DNA of 64,000 bases from Drosophila miranda (lineage: Eukaryota; Arthropoda; Insecta; Diptera; Drosophilidae): contig NC_046676.1 of the NCBI RefSeq assembly GCF_003369915.1, positions 18,706,001 through 18,770,000 of the forward strand, in the 5' to 3' direction. The notes beneath the pieces were generated by a model. The model had not been told where the DNA came from. It made no database searches and saw only the letters and a program-made list of their open reading frames with translations. This document shows positions 11,359-24,239 of this stretch, piece by piece. A program made the translations under genes and the position numbers. Positions within the stretch are counted from its first letter, which is position 1. Each line of letters opens with the position of its first letter.

Positions 11359-12583
11359 GAGGAGAAGGGTGCCATAACCAAAGACACTGGACGACGACTC
11401 GACGCGTTACTTATTTAATTGAATAATTTAAGCTAATCTCCTGGAGAATCGAAATGCAGCTGCAGCTGATGGAAACCACATAATAAACCCCCAAAAGATT
11501 GTTAGTTTGTATTACTCAAATCGTTTTTATTGTTTTCTTGCACTCGTATTATATCATCATTCATTTAAATGTAATACGAAATAATAAGGTTTTAATTGTA
11601 ATTGATAGAAGACGTAAACGTGCTTGAGTATGTAGCGGTCCGTGTGGTGTGTATCCGTTTATCTGTCTCCGCAGGTAGTATATAAGTCTGTTTGATTAAG
11701 AGCACACCGGCAGAAGGGCACTTGTTCCATATTCATAGATGCCTCATCGTTTGTTTATTTGCTCTGTCCACAATCAAACGAATGCAGCGTCGAAGTGCAT
11801 TCACCCCACGACCGGTCGCTCGGTTTGATTGATTGATAAATGTATATGTATCTACATCTACTCGTATGTACAGGCTAGGCTAGGAAACAACGGATAGTAC
11901 AACCACAGAGCTGCAGTATCTCTTATAAAATAAACAAATGCTTCGTCTGTTACTAGCTTCATGAACTTCATGGTTCACATTCTCTATCATATTATACATC
12001 ATGTTAAATAACTGAACAAACGATTCTTAACTTGGCAGTCGACTTGTGGCCCAGCCATAGCCATGTGCACACAGCTGCTTACAGCTATCATAATAATATT
12101 AATAATGTTTTAGGCTCTCCTCTCCTCTACTCTTCTCGCTTATGCATTGCATAGCCACTAAATTCTAGTTCAACGTTGTCAACTCCACTCCACGGATCTA
12201 AAGCTTATAGAAAGGCGTAGTAACTACTCCACCACGCTGCAGACGTACTGTGCTTGTTGTTATATGGGTGTATGTGTGTATCTGTGTGAGGCACTCGATA
12301 AGGCTGAAGGCACGAACATTACACTTAGTCTAATCTTAACGTATCAAGTACTTGCGGAACGCCACGCTTCAGGGCTGTTCCCTGTCACCTGCTCAGCGCC
12401 TCCGCAGTCTCCACCCCCATCGACATCGACATGGACATGGACATCGATCTTAACATCGAGTGATTGGCAATTATTGTTGGATCCGAGCAGCAGCAGCAGA
12501 GGCGCGCGCGGCCCGTGCTCGTATCAGAAGTTGTATCTGTTGTGACGTCGACGGACGCCTCGTTGTCTGGCGGTTAATGCTGT
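11359..12583. other. Convergent 3' regions of Opa1 and the MCT-like gene
   Basis: No credible coding frame. AATAAA at 11482-11487 (plus) serves Opa1. Minus-strand AATAAA sequences near 11526 and 11749 could end the transporter transcript, which would then have a 3' UTR of 0.8-1.1 kb. Confidence 0.5.
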
Positions 12584-14729
12584 CTATGCTGCCGGCAGGG
12601 GGGTGATCTTCTCGTTGCGTCCCTGCTCCCACCTGGCCACGTAGGTGAGGGGGTAGCAAAGGAAGGCGGACAGCAGGATGAGGCCACCGGCAAAGTAGAA
12701 TGCCATGTCGTAGCTCTGGGTCGCTTCGTACAGGGCGCCTAAAAGTTAGGACGGATCACATTCAGTACATGACGCTATAGTCATTTTGAGTTGAGTGGTT
12801 AGTGGAAGACTATGACTCACCTGCAATGGGGGTGCCGAAAGTGGCCGCCAGGCCCTGGAAGAGCATAAGGAATCCGTAGGCATTAGTCAGCTTCTCGAGT
12901 CCAATCAGTTCGACGGCAATTAGCGATCGCAGCGCCGAGAAGCAGGCAATGCAGACGCCGAAGAATAAGGCAAAGATCCATTGGCTGGTGGTATTGATGA
13001 CCACGCCGCTGAAAATGGTTGCAACGCCGCCGGCGGTCAAGGCGAAGTTGTTCAGCCAAAGTGGCTTGACGGCAGGAAAGGAGCTGATGGAGCCGCAAAC
13101 GATCCTAGCGAAGGTGTTGACTAGGCCAATGGCAGAAAGTATAGCGGTGCCCTGATCCTGGGTCATTCCCGCGTGGACAGCACGGTCCTGCACGAAGCTG
13201 AAGGGCACAAAGAAGCCCATCATTGTCAGGAAGCCACTGACTGCCAGGCACATGAAAGACGCGGACTTCAGCAGGCTGGTGTCGAGCATTGTAGCCAGGG
13301 TGCGACGCACCGCCTCCGGGCAGATGCGGCATCCCTTCTGCCGGTCCTGCAGCATGTCCTGCTTGGTTGGCAGGCGCGTGACGGACATGTGGTAGGCCAG
13401 CGAGGTCTGGGACTGGTATTGCGGGATCCTGGTGAGCGAGCCGGAGAAGAAGATGTCGTCCCTGTACATGGGCCTCGACGAGGATGTGGCCTGTCCGTGA
13501 TGGCCATCGTTGCCGGCGGCGGCGGCTGCGGCACGCTTGGCCAGGTCCTGGGGCCGACGTCCGGAGACTGTGTGGCGGCGAGCCTGAATGGTCACTGACT
13601 TGGCATCCGTCTCCAACAGGTTATCGTTCTCTGCTTCCTCCTCGTTCTCGCCCACCGTCGTCAGCTCCTTGTGCAGGTTGAAGGTCAGCTGCTGCGGATC
13701 CCCGTTGGGTGTCGTCGGCTGCGACTTGCGCAGCGCCTTCAGTTCGGTGCCCTTGCTGCCGGCCGCCGTGCCCGAGGGACGACGCTCCAGGTTCATGCCC
13801 TTGAAGATCTCCTGGGCGGTGGGGTAGTGGTTGCGCTGCGAAGCGCCCATGTATGTGTTGTGGGCAGAATTGGGCATGGAATAGGCGAAGCGACCCTCGG
13901 GCAGCGGCTTGGTGAAGGCCGCCTGGTGGAGCTGGGGCGTGGGAGCCACTGTGTTGCCGTGGCCGTTGAGCTTGCTCTTCTCCTGCTCGTCGCCAGCCTC
14001 CTCATTGGTCGCCGACAGGGTGATCGGCTGGATGGGTCGGAAGGCCAGACCGAATAGTGCGCAGGACATCACAATGATGCCCTGAATAGCCAGAGTATGG
14101 CGCCAGCCCGTCTCAAGCATAGTCTTGGTCAGCGGCGCAAACACAAAAGTGCCCACGCCGGAGCCGCACATGGCGACGCCTGTGGCTAGGGCACGCCACT
14201 TCTCGAAGTAGAAGCCAATGATTACCACCGCCGGGATGTAGACCATGCAGAAGCCGATGCCGCCCAGCACGCCGTATATGATAAACAGGAACTCCACGCT
14301 GGTGGCGAAGTACGAGAGCCCGAAGCAGATGCCAGCAAAGATGGCTCCGGTTATGGTCACTGCGCGGAAGCCGAACCGATTCGCCAGGGCGCTTACAAAG
14401 GGACCGGCCATTAGGTAGCATCCACTGAGCAGCGACGAGACAAACGACACGTACGCCTTGCTCACGTGGAACTCCGCCATGAGCTGCTGCTGAATCAGTG
14501 GGGAGCAGAAGACTATGCCGTCGATTACGGTGCAGCAAAGGAAGGAGGCCACCATCACCACCCAGGCCCAGCCGCTGTCCGGTGGCACCACAACAGCCGC
14601 CTCTTCGATTTGCTCCTCATCCTCCTGCTCTTCGTTCTCTGCCTTCTTGATGGCGATGTCCGGCTGCTTGGTCACCAGGGCGCGGGCCGATGTCAGCTCG
14701 TCCTGTGATTTCGTTTGCTGTGTGGCCAT
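12584..14729 (-). CDS. Monocarboxylate-transporter-like MFS protein (SLC16 family)
   Basis: Plasma-membrane transporter of the major facilitator superfamily, probably proton-linked monocarboxylate transport; the substrate cannot be told. Two coding exons on minus, 14729-12821 and 12738-12584; 687 residues. The acidic N-terminus is followed by PPDSGWAWVVMVASF, the SLC16 signature at the first membrane span. Six hydrophobic spans, then a very long hydrophilic central loop (roughly residues 235-450, Ser/Arg/His-rich, with a poly-Ala run), then six more spans. The last spans are split by the intron at 12739-12820. A strong acceptor (14737) lies 7 bp upstream of the ATG, so the 5' UTR is spliced from leader exons further right, probably within 14.8-23 kb. 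I recall the fly orthologue as CG8468. A paralogue of the same family lies at 28226-29778. Confidence 0.88.
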
Positions 14730-14769
14730 TGCTGAGCTGTGGATGGAGAGGAGAGAAGATCACAGATAA

Positions 14770-14801
<32 letters not shown>

Positions 14802-14802
14802 G
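14770..14802. repeat. GA-rich simple repeat (GAGA-type)
   Basis: Nearly pure AG/GA dinucleotides with one T, 35 bp upstream of the acceptor that precedes the transporter ATG. It is a possible binding tract for GAGA factor or CLAMP; equally it may act as the polypyrimidine tract of a minus-strand intron. Confidence 0.6.
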
Positions 14803-16486
14803 ATCAGTAAAGATCTCATAGATATAGCCATCTGCCATATTGCCATTCGGGTGTTACGCAAATGTTTACCTAATCGAAATGGCCTTCGCCTTTGCCGTGG
14901 GCCGTATTGCGTATACGCCCCCAATGTCAGTCAATTCCTCATTTCCCCGAAATATTCCCATGGATATAGCTATTTTTAAGTGTCACGTGCTCCGATACCC
15001 GCACACAGTCGAACAGTTTCGAGCTCTATGCACCTGTCCGTGTATCCACGTAGCATATCTGCGATAGCCGATAGCCGAAGGTGTGCGGATTGTGAAAGCA
15101 AAAGCCTTTTGCTGTTTATCAGATCGACGTCAATCGGGGAGATGGCAAGGCCTGAGCGAAAGGGGGGTATGCCATTGTCGGGATGTCAAACGTCAGGCCA
15201 ATGCCAGGGCTATACGTGTGTACATATGCCTCTAGCACTCTCGGAGTGCGTCAACAGCCGTTCGGCGATTGTCTTGCCACAACACAAATATGAAATGGAA
15301 TTTTCAATTATGTATTGTATTCAAATTCATCGGAGGAGTCTCTCAGACTTAAGATCGTTCTGTATGCCAGTCACACATAGAGTACATCTCTCGGCATATA
15401 CTATCTATACTATACTCGTATGTATCTGTCGGAGTAGAGTGTGGGTGGATGGATTTTGCCTTTTCTTTTTGTTATTTTTCCACGACTTGTTTGTCCACCT
15501 TCCGTGCATCTTGCGGCTAACAAACTTCTGGCCTTGAGACCTGCCCCGTTGCCTTTATCTAATCTGATCTAATTGTTGGGTCAGCAATTGTTGTAGCAGT
15601 AGCTGCCAGCGTAGATCCCGCCGCCAGATCGGCCAGAAAGCTTACAACCACTCTGTAAGCAAGCGCACGATGAGGTATCCAAAATGATCCCCCTGAAATC
15701 CCACGAAATGACAGGGCAATCAAAAAGTGTAGTGCAAGTGGCCCCGGGAGTACCCGGATAATACCGTAGATAATAGCAGAGATTGCTGCTGGCCTAAAGG
15801 TTTAAAATCAGATAAATGCCGGATAGCCGGCTGCTAATCGAGGCAGTGGCAGTGCCGTCTGGGTGTCTACGCTCCATAAATTAATTGATTACACCTCCAG
15901 ATTTGGTCTTATCGCAGCGGATTTGCCTTTGGGTGCTCTAGATAGAGAGAGACTCGTACCTGGCAACGCCCATGGCAGCGGACTGGACCCACCACGTGAG
16001 CAGAGCACTCTGATAATGTCGTTTCCTTTATGGCCGAATTTCGGGTATGCCATTGACCAAGCAGAGCCAATTTATGGGATCCCATAAAGTAGCGAGAGCT
16101 GCGATAGGCCACAGAGAAACAGAAACAGTCGCCGGTAACCCTTGTGGAACTCTTGTTTGTTATGCAATCCAGAAGTCTGGCCTCCCCCTCCCCTCCCTGT
16201 CCAACCCAAGCGCCACCTCAAACAAACACACCCATCGAAGCCCGATCCGCGCCTCGTATTTCAGATTTTGTTGTTTTCAGTTTCATGCCTAAATGACCAC
16301 GTGGCAGATGGAGGGTACCGGTACCTCGTGGCACTGCTGGGATGAGGAAGCACTGCGGCTCGAGGCACGGCACTTGGAGGAAGGGAAGCCCTTCAAGTAT
16401 CGAACCATAACTGGCTTGCAACAGCCCCCAGCCCCCAGACCCCAGACCCCAGCGAAAACACCAGCCACAGTGGATGTGGAAACGCC

Positions 16487-16495
16487 TATAAATAG
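16487..16495 (+). promoter_or_regulatory. Isolated TATA box
   Basis: TATAAATAG in a GC-rich setting (AACGCC before, ACCCT after) is an excellent TATA match on plus. No gene is evident downstream, so this is either a non-coding transcript promoter or chance. Confidence 0.3.
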
Positions 16496-18612
16496 ACCCT
16501 AGCATTGACTTGTTGCCCGCCCGATCCCATCCCATATTGCGGCTAAAGCCATGTCGAAAATGTTTCTTGAGGTACAAATTGGAGCAGGACGCGCCCAGAC
16601 AAAGTCTTTCCTAAGTTTGCCCTATGGCTGGGGGTATGAATACTATCTTCAGGGGTCTGGGTCTGTCAGCGTTTAATCTATGTCCTGCGGTATAGAAATC
16701 GATTTATATTTTTCTTTAATCCGAGCGACCTGATTCCCTTCGGCTTGGTAAGAGTATTCCAGTTTTGATCTACTGAAAATCCTATTTTCATTCTCACTCT
16801 TTTCTGTTTTGTTTGCTCTGTGGGTTTGGCTTTGGCCCCGCATGTGCTGGATAATGTGACACGGCGGCTCCTGGCTCCTGTGACCTCCCGCTGCGAGCAA
16901 ACAGTGCCTGCCTCCCGCCCATCCATCATCCGTGAATGGCAAAGCACTTGGCAGAGCAGGAGGTGGTGGCCAGTGAATGACCAGGGGGACGGAAGGTCAA
17001 CAGTTGTCAGCGCCAATTGTGACTGTTGACAGCGTTTAAATTGATGCCCGATGTCGATTGATCTAATAAATGTTATAGGTGGTAATCCGCACATATGGTG
17101 TCCAAGTGGAAGGGCAGGGGCAGACACTGAGGACAGAAAAAAAAACACAGATAGAGAGACAGACAGACAGACTGACAAACAAACGGAAGGACGGACAATC
17201 AGTCTAAGAGGGAGACGTAGATGTTTTCCTTTCGTCGGGTTTTACTTGAGGCATGGCATGCACATCCGTGACTCCGAGTGCGCGTATATCCAAGTATTTG
17301 TATCTTTTTCTCTGTCTCCCTTTGAGTCTGCTTGTGTGTGAGTGTTTGTGTGCCGCACATACATATGTGGCACTATCCCGTCTCTTCATCCATCCATCTG
17401 TCATATGTAGTACATGGCTCTTTTATTTTTAACATGCAACTTTAGGCGTCCCGTCCCGTCCGGTTCTTCGTCGAGTGCAGTGCGTGGCGGACCCATTTAG
17501 ATGGTATGTTGCCATTGCCATTGCCTTCGAGAGACAGGTTCCACATCACATCCAGCTCTCGTTGCGGAGCGCCGCAATTTGTAGGTACAAGTGAAGCAAT
17601 CGTTAAGCGACTTTATGCTCAAAATATTAATTAGCTGGCCTAGAGGCAGGTCCGCCCCGAAATGGTGCGAGCGAGCGCCCCTTAAATGGCAGCACCTCGA
17701 GTGCCTCGAATGTCTGGAGGAGCAACGGATACACCGATTCCAACAGACAGACAGACAGACAAAACACACCGAATCGTGTATGCCCTGGGAAGCTAGAAGA
17801 CACTTGGCAATCCCACACTCCACTCCACTCGAAGTGTTCCCATTTCGGAACTCATTTGGAGACACTTCAGAGCAGCTGCTGCTCAAGTCAAGTTCATTGT
17901 ACGGCAGGCGGCCTTTCACCCAGAGCGGGTACAAGGAGAGTGCGATATCTTATAGTATAGTTCCACTGGAAACTTGTATCTTTCGGGGCTTCTGTTTGTC
18001 GCTGACATAGTTCTCTCTATCTCATGCGGGACGACAGACAGACAGCCTATACTATCTGCCGCCAGCTGTTGGCGCGTTGACCACACTATCGGCACGAACA
18101 AAGGCCCCCGCGACAATTAGTGGAGCGATCAATGATCGTATGGAGGGGTTCGCTCGGACGGGGTCTAGGGTCCGTGGTCCGTGATCGGTGATCGGTGGGT
18201 CCACTCTTTTGTCGGAAGTAGAGCATGGTGTATTCATAATCAATTAACATGTTTAAATTATGGAAAATAAGTGTAAGTCGCGCAATTACGAGACTATTCC
18301 TATGCCCAAATGCCTTTCAAATGGAAATCGAGAGTCGTCGATCGGTCATTGGGGGGCATCGAGATTGGAGGAGGGTAGCAGGTCGTGATTTGTTGTGTAT
18401 AGTATGTAAATTTTTATTTATACACTCGTTTATTGGGTTATCTGCACGTGGCTTTGCTTTGTCAGGCACTTCCCAAACACTTACATGACGCACAGCCTCC
18501 AGCCTCTGATTCGGATTCCGTTTCACATCTCACATCTCACGGCTCTGTTTGAGTTTTCAACTGACCCCGAATCGGGCCGATCTGATCTGATTTGATCCGA
18601 TCAGACCCCGAC

Positions 18613-18625
18613 ATTGGCGCCAAAA
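18613..18625 (-). promoter_or_regulatory. E2F-like site
   Basis: The minus strand reads TTTTGGCGCCAAT, matching the E2F consensus TTTSGCGC closely. It stands alone in the non-coding stretch, so function is uncertain. Confidence 0.3.
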
Positions 18626-20299
18626 TGTTGTTGCCTTTGTGTTCTGTTTGCTGTTTTTCGCCTCGGTTCGGTTTCAATCCCAGTTCCAATTCCAATTCTC
18701 CCATCTGATAAGCAGAGCAAGGAAGCAAACAGACTGCCACTGCAACTGCAGTCAAGAGCTGTCTTTAATCAGCTGTACCCGCAAATATTGACAATCCGAT
18801 TATCTTGGGTGTGTGTGGAAAAATTTCCAAGATTCCCAAAACACTTGGTTGTGGAATCTTTCCTTTCGGAAATCTCCGAACTCTCCGAACGACTTAGCCC
18901 GGCACGGCACGCAAGCGCACTCAACCGAATCGCTGTGGAGTGAGAAATCCGAATCCCCAACCGCAAGAATTCTTCAAATTTTCTGTTTTGTGGATATTTG
19001 GCAATGAGTGGGGCATTGTAAATGCAGAAAACATGTTTACCGAATGCCTAATATCAGTATAATTCAGATTTCTATTTCTATTTTTTCTGGCTCCTAATTA
19101 AAAGCAAAATTCGAGTATCGAAAAGTAGTTTTCAACATGCCAATCTCTTGGCCAGACCAGAGCTCTGAATATGACTCTGTCTCTGGCTCCGACGCATATT
19201 GATTAATTACCAAGAAACGCAATTAGTGGTTGGGGGGGAAAATTAGGTCATTGGCATCTTGCAGTTCTAATGCTTCTCACGCGGGCGTCACGGCCCATTG
19301 ATATGGATATGAATATGGATGTACTGGGGTTTTGGGTTTCGATTGCGTTCGATGTGCGGACGTGTGGGGGAACATTAGCCATTAGCACTGTTTTGTTTGC
19401 TTTTTACCGGCAACCGGTTGTCCAAATCGAAATCATTTGGAGCCACGCGAAGAGAACCTTGGGCGAATGCCAAAAACTGGATTGGATCGCTGACTCACGA
19501 GAGGGACAGGCCCCGACGAGATCAACTCTTCGGATTTGCATTTGAAGTGGTTCTGCAATCCAGCCTGTTCTTCTGTATCTTGCAGATACTTACGGGTGCT
19601 AGCTCAGAGACTTAGTAAGTAAAATCGATCTAATGTAAGCTCATTTTCTTTGTTCAAGTTCAGGGAGAGGCAACGCAGCAGAAACAAGGCAACAAAGACA
19701 CGGCTACGAAATTGCGCCACAAAAGGCGCTCGAAAGCCATTTGCGTGTGCGTTGTGCTGCCGGTTCCTGGTATTGGGGTAAAGTAAAGCCTCATCGTTTC
19801 CCTTTTGGCCACAGCCGAACTCCACTGGTGACTCTACTGGAGTTCTGCCTCACGCTGTGTGCTGTGTTTTTGGCCACAAACCAAACCCGTTTTGAGCCAG
19901 GCCAGGCGAGGGCCCAGTGAGAGGGCCAAGAACGCGGCCAGATGGGCGTTCGGTTCGGTTCGCGCTGCATCAGTGGTTTGTCTGTGAGCGATCTTACCTC
20001 TATGTTTCCTCTACGTTGCGGCGTTGCAGCCCTCGGAGTTTTCTGGGGGACTCGAGTGCGATTACGAGTGTTCTAAAACAGAGTTCTGTTCTTATTTTTG
20101 GCGCGCTGCAAAGAATTTTGTGTGTGGTGTGAGAAAACGAAAGTAAGCGGCGGGGCGGTGGCGCGTCGCGGGGACGCCGACACAGTAAAAGCGAAAGTTA
20201 AAAGTCAACGGCAGCAGCACCAACAGCAGCAGCAACAACGTGCGGGACGGACAGAAGAAGAAGAAGCAGGATCGGCCTGAAGCGAAACAACACGCCGCT

Positions 20300-20703
20300 T
20301 ATAAATACTTCTGGCACATATGTATGTACGCGGTACATATATGTATCAGTATCAGTGATTATACATATGTCTGCCTCTATATGTACATATATGTATGTAG
20401 GCGTGTGCGTACGGGTCGGTACTATACATATATGTGGAGCATATAAATGGGCGCTGCGCTACTGTTGTGTTCTGTTGTTGCTCTGGTGTGGTGTTGCTTT
20501 CTTCGTGTTGTGGTTTGGGGTTTGGGGTTTGGGGTTTGGGGTTCGAATCGTGTCCGACTATTTGCTACTATTTGCTTTACTTGTTTCCTTTTCGAAATGC
20601 TGCCGCACGGGGGCCTGATCTGATCCGCCTCTTAAAGCGATGCGAGCGACGCGACGGACTGATGATAACTGAGGGGAAAATCAGAATGTGTTGGCAGTAT
20701 AAA
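20300..20703 (+). promoter_or_regulatory. Cluster of TATA-like boxes
   Basis: TATAAATA at 20300-20307, TATAAAT at 20442-20448 and TATAAA at 20698-20703, all on plus, within 400 bp. ATACATATATG-type repeats surround them. Possible promoters of an unseen plus-strand transcript; no coding gene follows until 23444. Confidence 0.25.
20514..20541 (+). repeat. TTTGGGG tandem array, G-quadruplex-forming
   Basis: Four perfect copies of the 7-mer TTTGGGG, preceded by a partial GG. Four runs of four G with 3-nt loops fit the intramolecular G-quadruplex pattern. The unit resembles ciliate telomere repeats but the array is far too short to be telomeric. Confidence 0.85.
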
Positions 20704-23443
20704 CCACACAGCACAAAAAAAAGCAGCAACAGCAGCGGTGGCAGCAGCAGCGGCAGTTTATCAGCCAGAGAATGTCTGTGTGTGTGTGTGTGTTTTCGTG
20801 TGTGTGTGGTGCTCAGGTTATGCTGAATGGGGAATGGTTCGCTCCGATCAGGTCAACCATCCAGAGTTACAGACCAAAAATTCCCCGAGAGCCACTGCAG
20901 CACGAGCTTCAGGATGATGGCCAGTAGAAAAAAGAGTTCGAGAGAGTGACAGTGACAGAGACAGAGACGTAGACGTAGATGGATTGGAAAGGAAGAGAGT
21001 GAAAGAGAGAGCGCTTGCCGGTTGCATGTGTGTGTTTGTGTATGTGCGAGACTGAACTCTCCGAACCAAAATGGCACGAGAACTTCCCGACGTATACGCA
21101 ATGCAAAGAAGCAACTAGTTGCTGCTTCTGCCTGTGTCTCTTTTTCTTTTTCTGTTTCTTTTTTGTTTTTTTTTCTGCTTCCCTTTCCTCTTGTATCATC
21201 ATTTGGGAGTGTTTCTCGGTGTGTTCTCTCTTCATACCATACCCCGCCTCCGTAGAGCACAAGGGTATATTGAACATACATATGTACATGTGTGTCAGAC
21301 AAATGATAGGTACAATTTTGGATCTATTAATAAAACAAATAAAACCGATTAGCGGGTATTTTAAAGTCGGAATGTTGATTCTTTGACTCTCTCACTGGTT
21401 AAAGACTTTTCCAGAGAAAACATCAACTTCAAAAACATTGTTTTTTCTGCCTCAAATTATGCCAAGCAAACAACAGCATGTGTATGTGTTCGTGCTTCTC
21501 CTGCTGTGATGGGCTGTGCTGGTGTTGGTGTGCGGCGTTTTTGGCTTTTTCCACTACCAAAAAGATAAACTCGAAACTGTGAATGGCACCCATTCATATT
21601 CTGGGTACTTCAGCACAGCGGCTTTGGCTCTCCAACAGGTTACCGGTGTCTTCGCCGCACTCCACGCGCACAACAAAGATGGCCGAAACCGGCAATTGGG
21701 CAATTGGGGAAATTGTTTTCACAAATTGTGAAATAGATAAACTTTTTGGGTGTGATACAATTAGTCGGACGCAGAAACGGAGAAAAACCGAAAGTGATAT
21801 GCCGTGTTGAATTCATTAAAAGGGCCATACCATTAACTGACAGTGGTAGACGGTTTTTTTTGTGTGGCGGTTAGAGCAAGTGTACTAGCATGGGACTATG
21901 AATATTCTTTATCTGTCTGCCACTTATCCGGCTAAGCCAGTTTTATCTCGATTATTCTCGAACTTTAGACGCACGCGCCCCTTAATGAATTCTTCGTTGA
22001 GTACACGTCTGGTATCCATATCATTTCGGCAAAATTTTCTATTTCTCGTATTCATATCGAGGCAACGAATCATCCAATTTTTCGGTGACTTTGAGTTCTG
22101 ATTGATAAGCCGCCACACTGCCCCGCCGGAAACCCCTTGGTGCAGTGATAAGCACCTCAAATTATATGACCATGGGTGCCTGGAACGTCATAAAAATATA
22201 CATTAGATTAGACAAATTAAGTATTTTCAGTACTGGCACCTAAAATCGTACCTAACCTAAGTGGATTTGAGTTATTTCCTAATCTTCTCATTGATTGAAC
22301 CAACAAAGTGTGGGTACAATAAATATGTACATGCACGATGTCACCAGAAAACATAAATGTGTAAAAACAATATTTAAATATATTTATGCTGTGCAATATT
22401 CTGACGCATCGATCCTTTATCAGTTCAATGCCATTTTACAATCATGCGTAAGCTGTTTATGCATTAAATCGTATTTTAAGCTCGGATTCTGGACGCTGAA
22501 TCGAAAACAACTCAGCAACCCGATGCTACCGAACGACAACGACAATGATGAATCATAATTTGGTGGGGCTTAAAGGATTCCGGATCAGCATCCAGAAACT
22601 TAGTTCAAAAACTGGATTAAAGACGACTTTATGTGCAGCTCTATAATGGCCTAAAAAACTTGCGAATGCAATTTAATTTTAAATATGTATTTTGAAGATT
22701 GAAAATCTGTTATTTACAGAGCTGCATTCTGACAAATCTTTCTTTCATATCGATGATCATCGAAAGGCCTAGACCAGTGCTGAATCACGCCGGTATTTCA
22801 TAATACTATTCTACACTTCAAAATCACTCTAGTCTGAAAGACTACAGTCAAATCCAATAAATGCAATTATTCTAATTATGCAAATCAAGTAGGAAATTGA
22901 TTCACCTATCGTATAAAATTAAGTGGGCATGGCTAAATGTTCTATATAGCTAGTAATATTCGACGGAAGAAAGAATAACCAGGAATTAGTCGTCATAACC
23001 GGTTAACAACAATGAGTCCCATTCCATGCAAACATACCCTGGGGGAAAAGGATATTATAGAATTGAGAAAATGTTTGTCATCCCAGGGTCCGTAGGCATC
23101 AGGATCGAGATAAATATATACAAGATACTAATAATATTCATGAATATGTCTAAAGAATATCAATTTGAGAAAAGGTCTTTATAAATAACGTTTTATCTTC
23201 ATATAAAATTATCGAAATAGGGTGTACAAAGGCCTATACACGCATCCTGTCTTTAAATACCAGCAACACTGCGACTGTTTTTTTGTTGAACTATTTTGTT
23301 TATGCCTTGTTTTAGTCAAAATACAATAAAAGCAAGTATTAAGAATACGCCAGTTAACTAGAAAATTGTTTCATCAATGGCCTAAAATTACGTGGGCAAA
23401 ACTAAAGGTTTTAGTTAGCCAGACACTACCCCAAACAAATCAA

Positions 23444-24148
23444 ATGGAATATTGGACCTCGACTTCTAAGCAGCTGCATTTCGAAGTGTTTGGCAAATGC
23501 GGCTTTGAGGACGGGACTCTAGTTGAAATCTCGGGGCCAAGCAATAGCGGTAAGAGTCTTGTGATGCAGAAGCTAATAGCGCATTGCTTGGCTCCCTACA
23601 AGTACGGAGGCAGGCAATGGAGCGTTGCATTAATCAGTCTCAGCCACAAAGTTAATACGGAGTCATTGGAAGAAGCCGTCAGAGCAGAGCTGCGGGATTG
23701 GACTGGATCTGGATTGGAGGATGTACCCACTGAGGCCGAGCAGGCAGAGATATCGAAGGAATGTGCCCGTAAAGTTAAGTTCATTAATTGCTTCTCAACC
23801 GAAGACGTGATAAACGGCCTCAGACAAGCTAAGTGGTCCTATGTGGCAGGCCAGAATATCGAACTGATTGCCTTGGATACTCTGAGTGAGTTCTACTGGC
23901 TAGACTTTCGTACTAAGAAAGAACAACTCAGCAAATACAGGTATTACAAGCAGTGGCAGACAAGACTAGGACAGGCCTGCAAGGATTCTTTTGTTTGCGG
24001 CATGTACACGGTGGACAGCAGTTTTCTGGAGAACAGATATGGAGATTCAGGACTGACTATGAAAATTAACTATTCTGTGAAATTAACCAAAAATCGCGGG
24101 AAGCATACACTGAATGGCAAGCCAATTTCTTTTAAAGACAATGTGTGA
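23444..24148 (+). CDS. Xrcc2: XRCC2-like RAD51 paralogue (RecA-fold ATPase)
   Basis: Homologous-recombination factor; RAD51 paralogues help load or stabilise RAD51 on single-stranded DNA. One uninterrupted frame of 234 residues (human XRCC2 is 280). Walker A is GPSNSGKS at about 34-41 after FEDGTLVEISG. Walker B is ELIALDTLSEFYWLD, very close to LILDSLSAFYWID in human XRCC2; that match is the main reason for the family call. ATG at 23444 is the first Met in this frame and gives the expected short N-terminus. No intron is seen, unlike nearly all neighbours. It is preceded by AT-rich DNA. It could instead be another fly RAD51 paralogue (Rad51D-type). Confidence 0.75.
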   Translation: MEYWTSTSKQLHFEVFGKCGFEDGTLVEISGPSNSGKSLVMQKLIAHCLAPYKYGGRQWSVALISLSHKVNTESLEEAVRAELRDWTGSGLEDVPTEAEQAEISKECARKVKFINCFSTEDVINGLRQAKWSYVAGQNIELIALDTLSEFYWLDFRTKKEQLSKYRYYKQWQTRLGQACKDSFVCGMYTVDSSFLENRYGDSGLTMKINYSVKLTKNRGKHTLNGKPISFKDNV

Positions 24149-24239
24149 AATCATGTGATAGATATTAAAAAATACATATTTTAATTATATTAAATATTAA
24201 AATCAAGGAATTGCGCAGCTCATGAGAACCATATCGTGA

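Larger units (their letters stand above)
14730..23443. other. Long non-coding stretch between the transporter and the XRCC2-like gene
   Basis: About 8.7 kb without a convincing coding frame; the open frames seen are low-complexity or short. It probably contains leader exons, introns and enhancers of the transporter on minus. A possible minus-strand leader donor GTAAGT lies near 19590. GC-rich, repeat-poor DNA near 19850-20280 looks promoter-like. Simple repeats, TATA boxes and a TTTGGGG array are listed separately. From about 22.2 kb the DNA becomes AT-rich and looks like old transposon debris. Confidence 0.5.

Noticed and set aside
13173..14057. Long plus-strand open frames opposite the MCT-like gene
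   Set aside because: Antisense to a high-GC coding exon with strong transporter features; composition is not protein-like.
20540..20549. GGTTCGAATC, like a tRNA T-arm loop
   Set aside because: No matching acceptor, D or anticodon arms could be placed within 80 bp upstream; the string is the end of the TTTGGGG array.
20848..21390. Ser/Leu-rich overlapping frames near 21 kb
   Set aside because: Generated by CT/GA and CA simple repeats; no consistent frame.
23366..23443. Upstream extension of the XRCC2-like frame
   Set aside because: There is no ATG in the extension; the first Met in frame is at 23444 and gives a family-like N-terminus.
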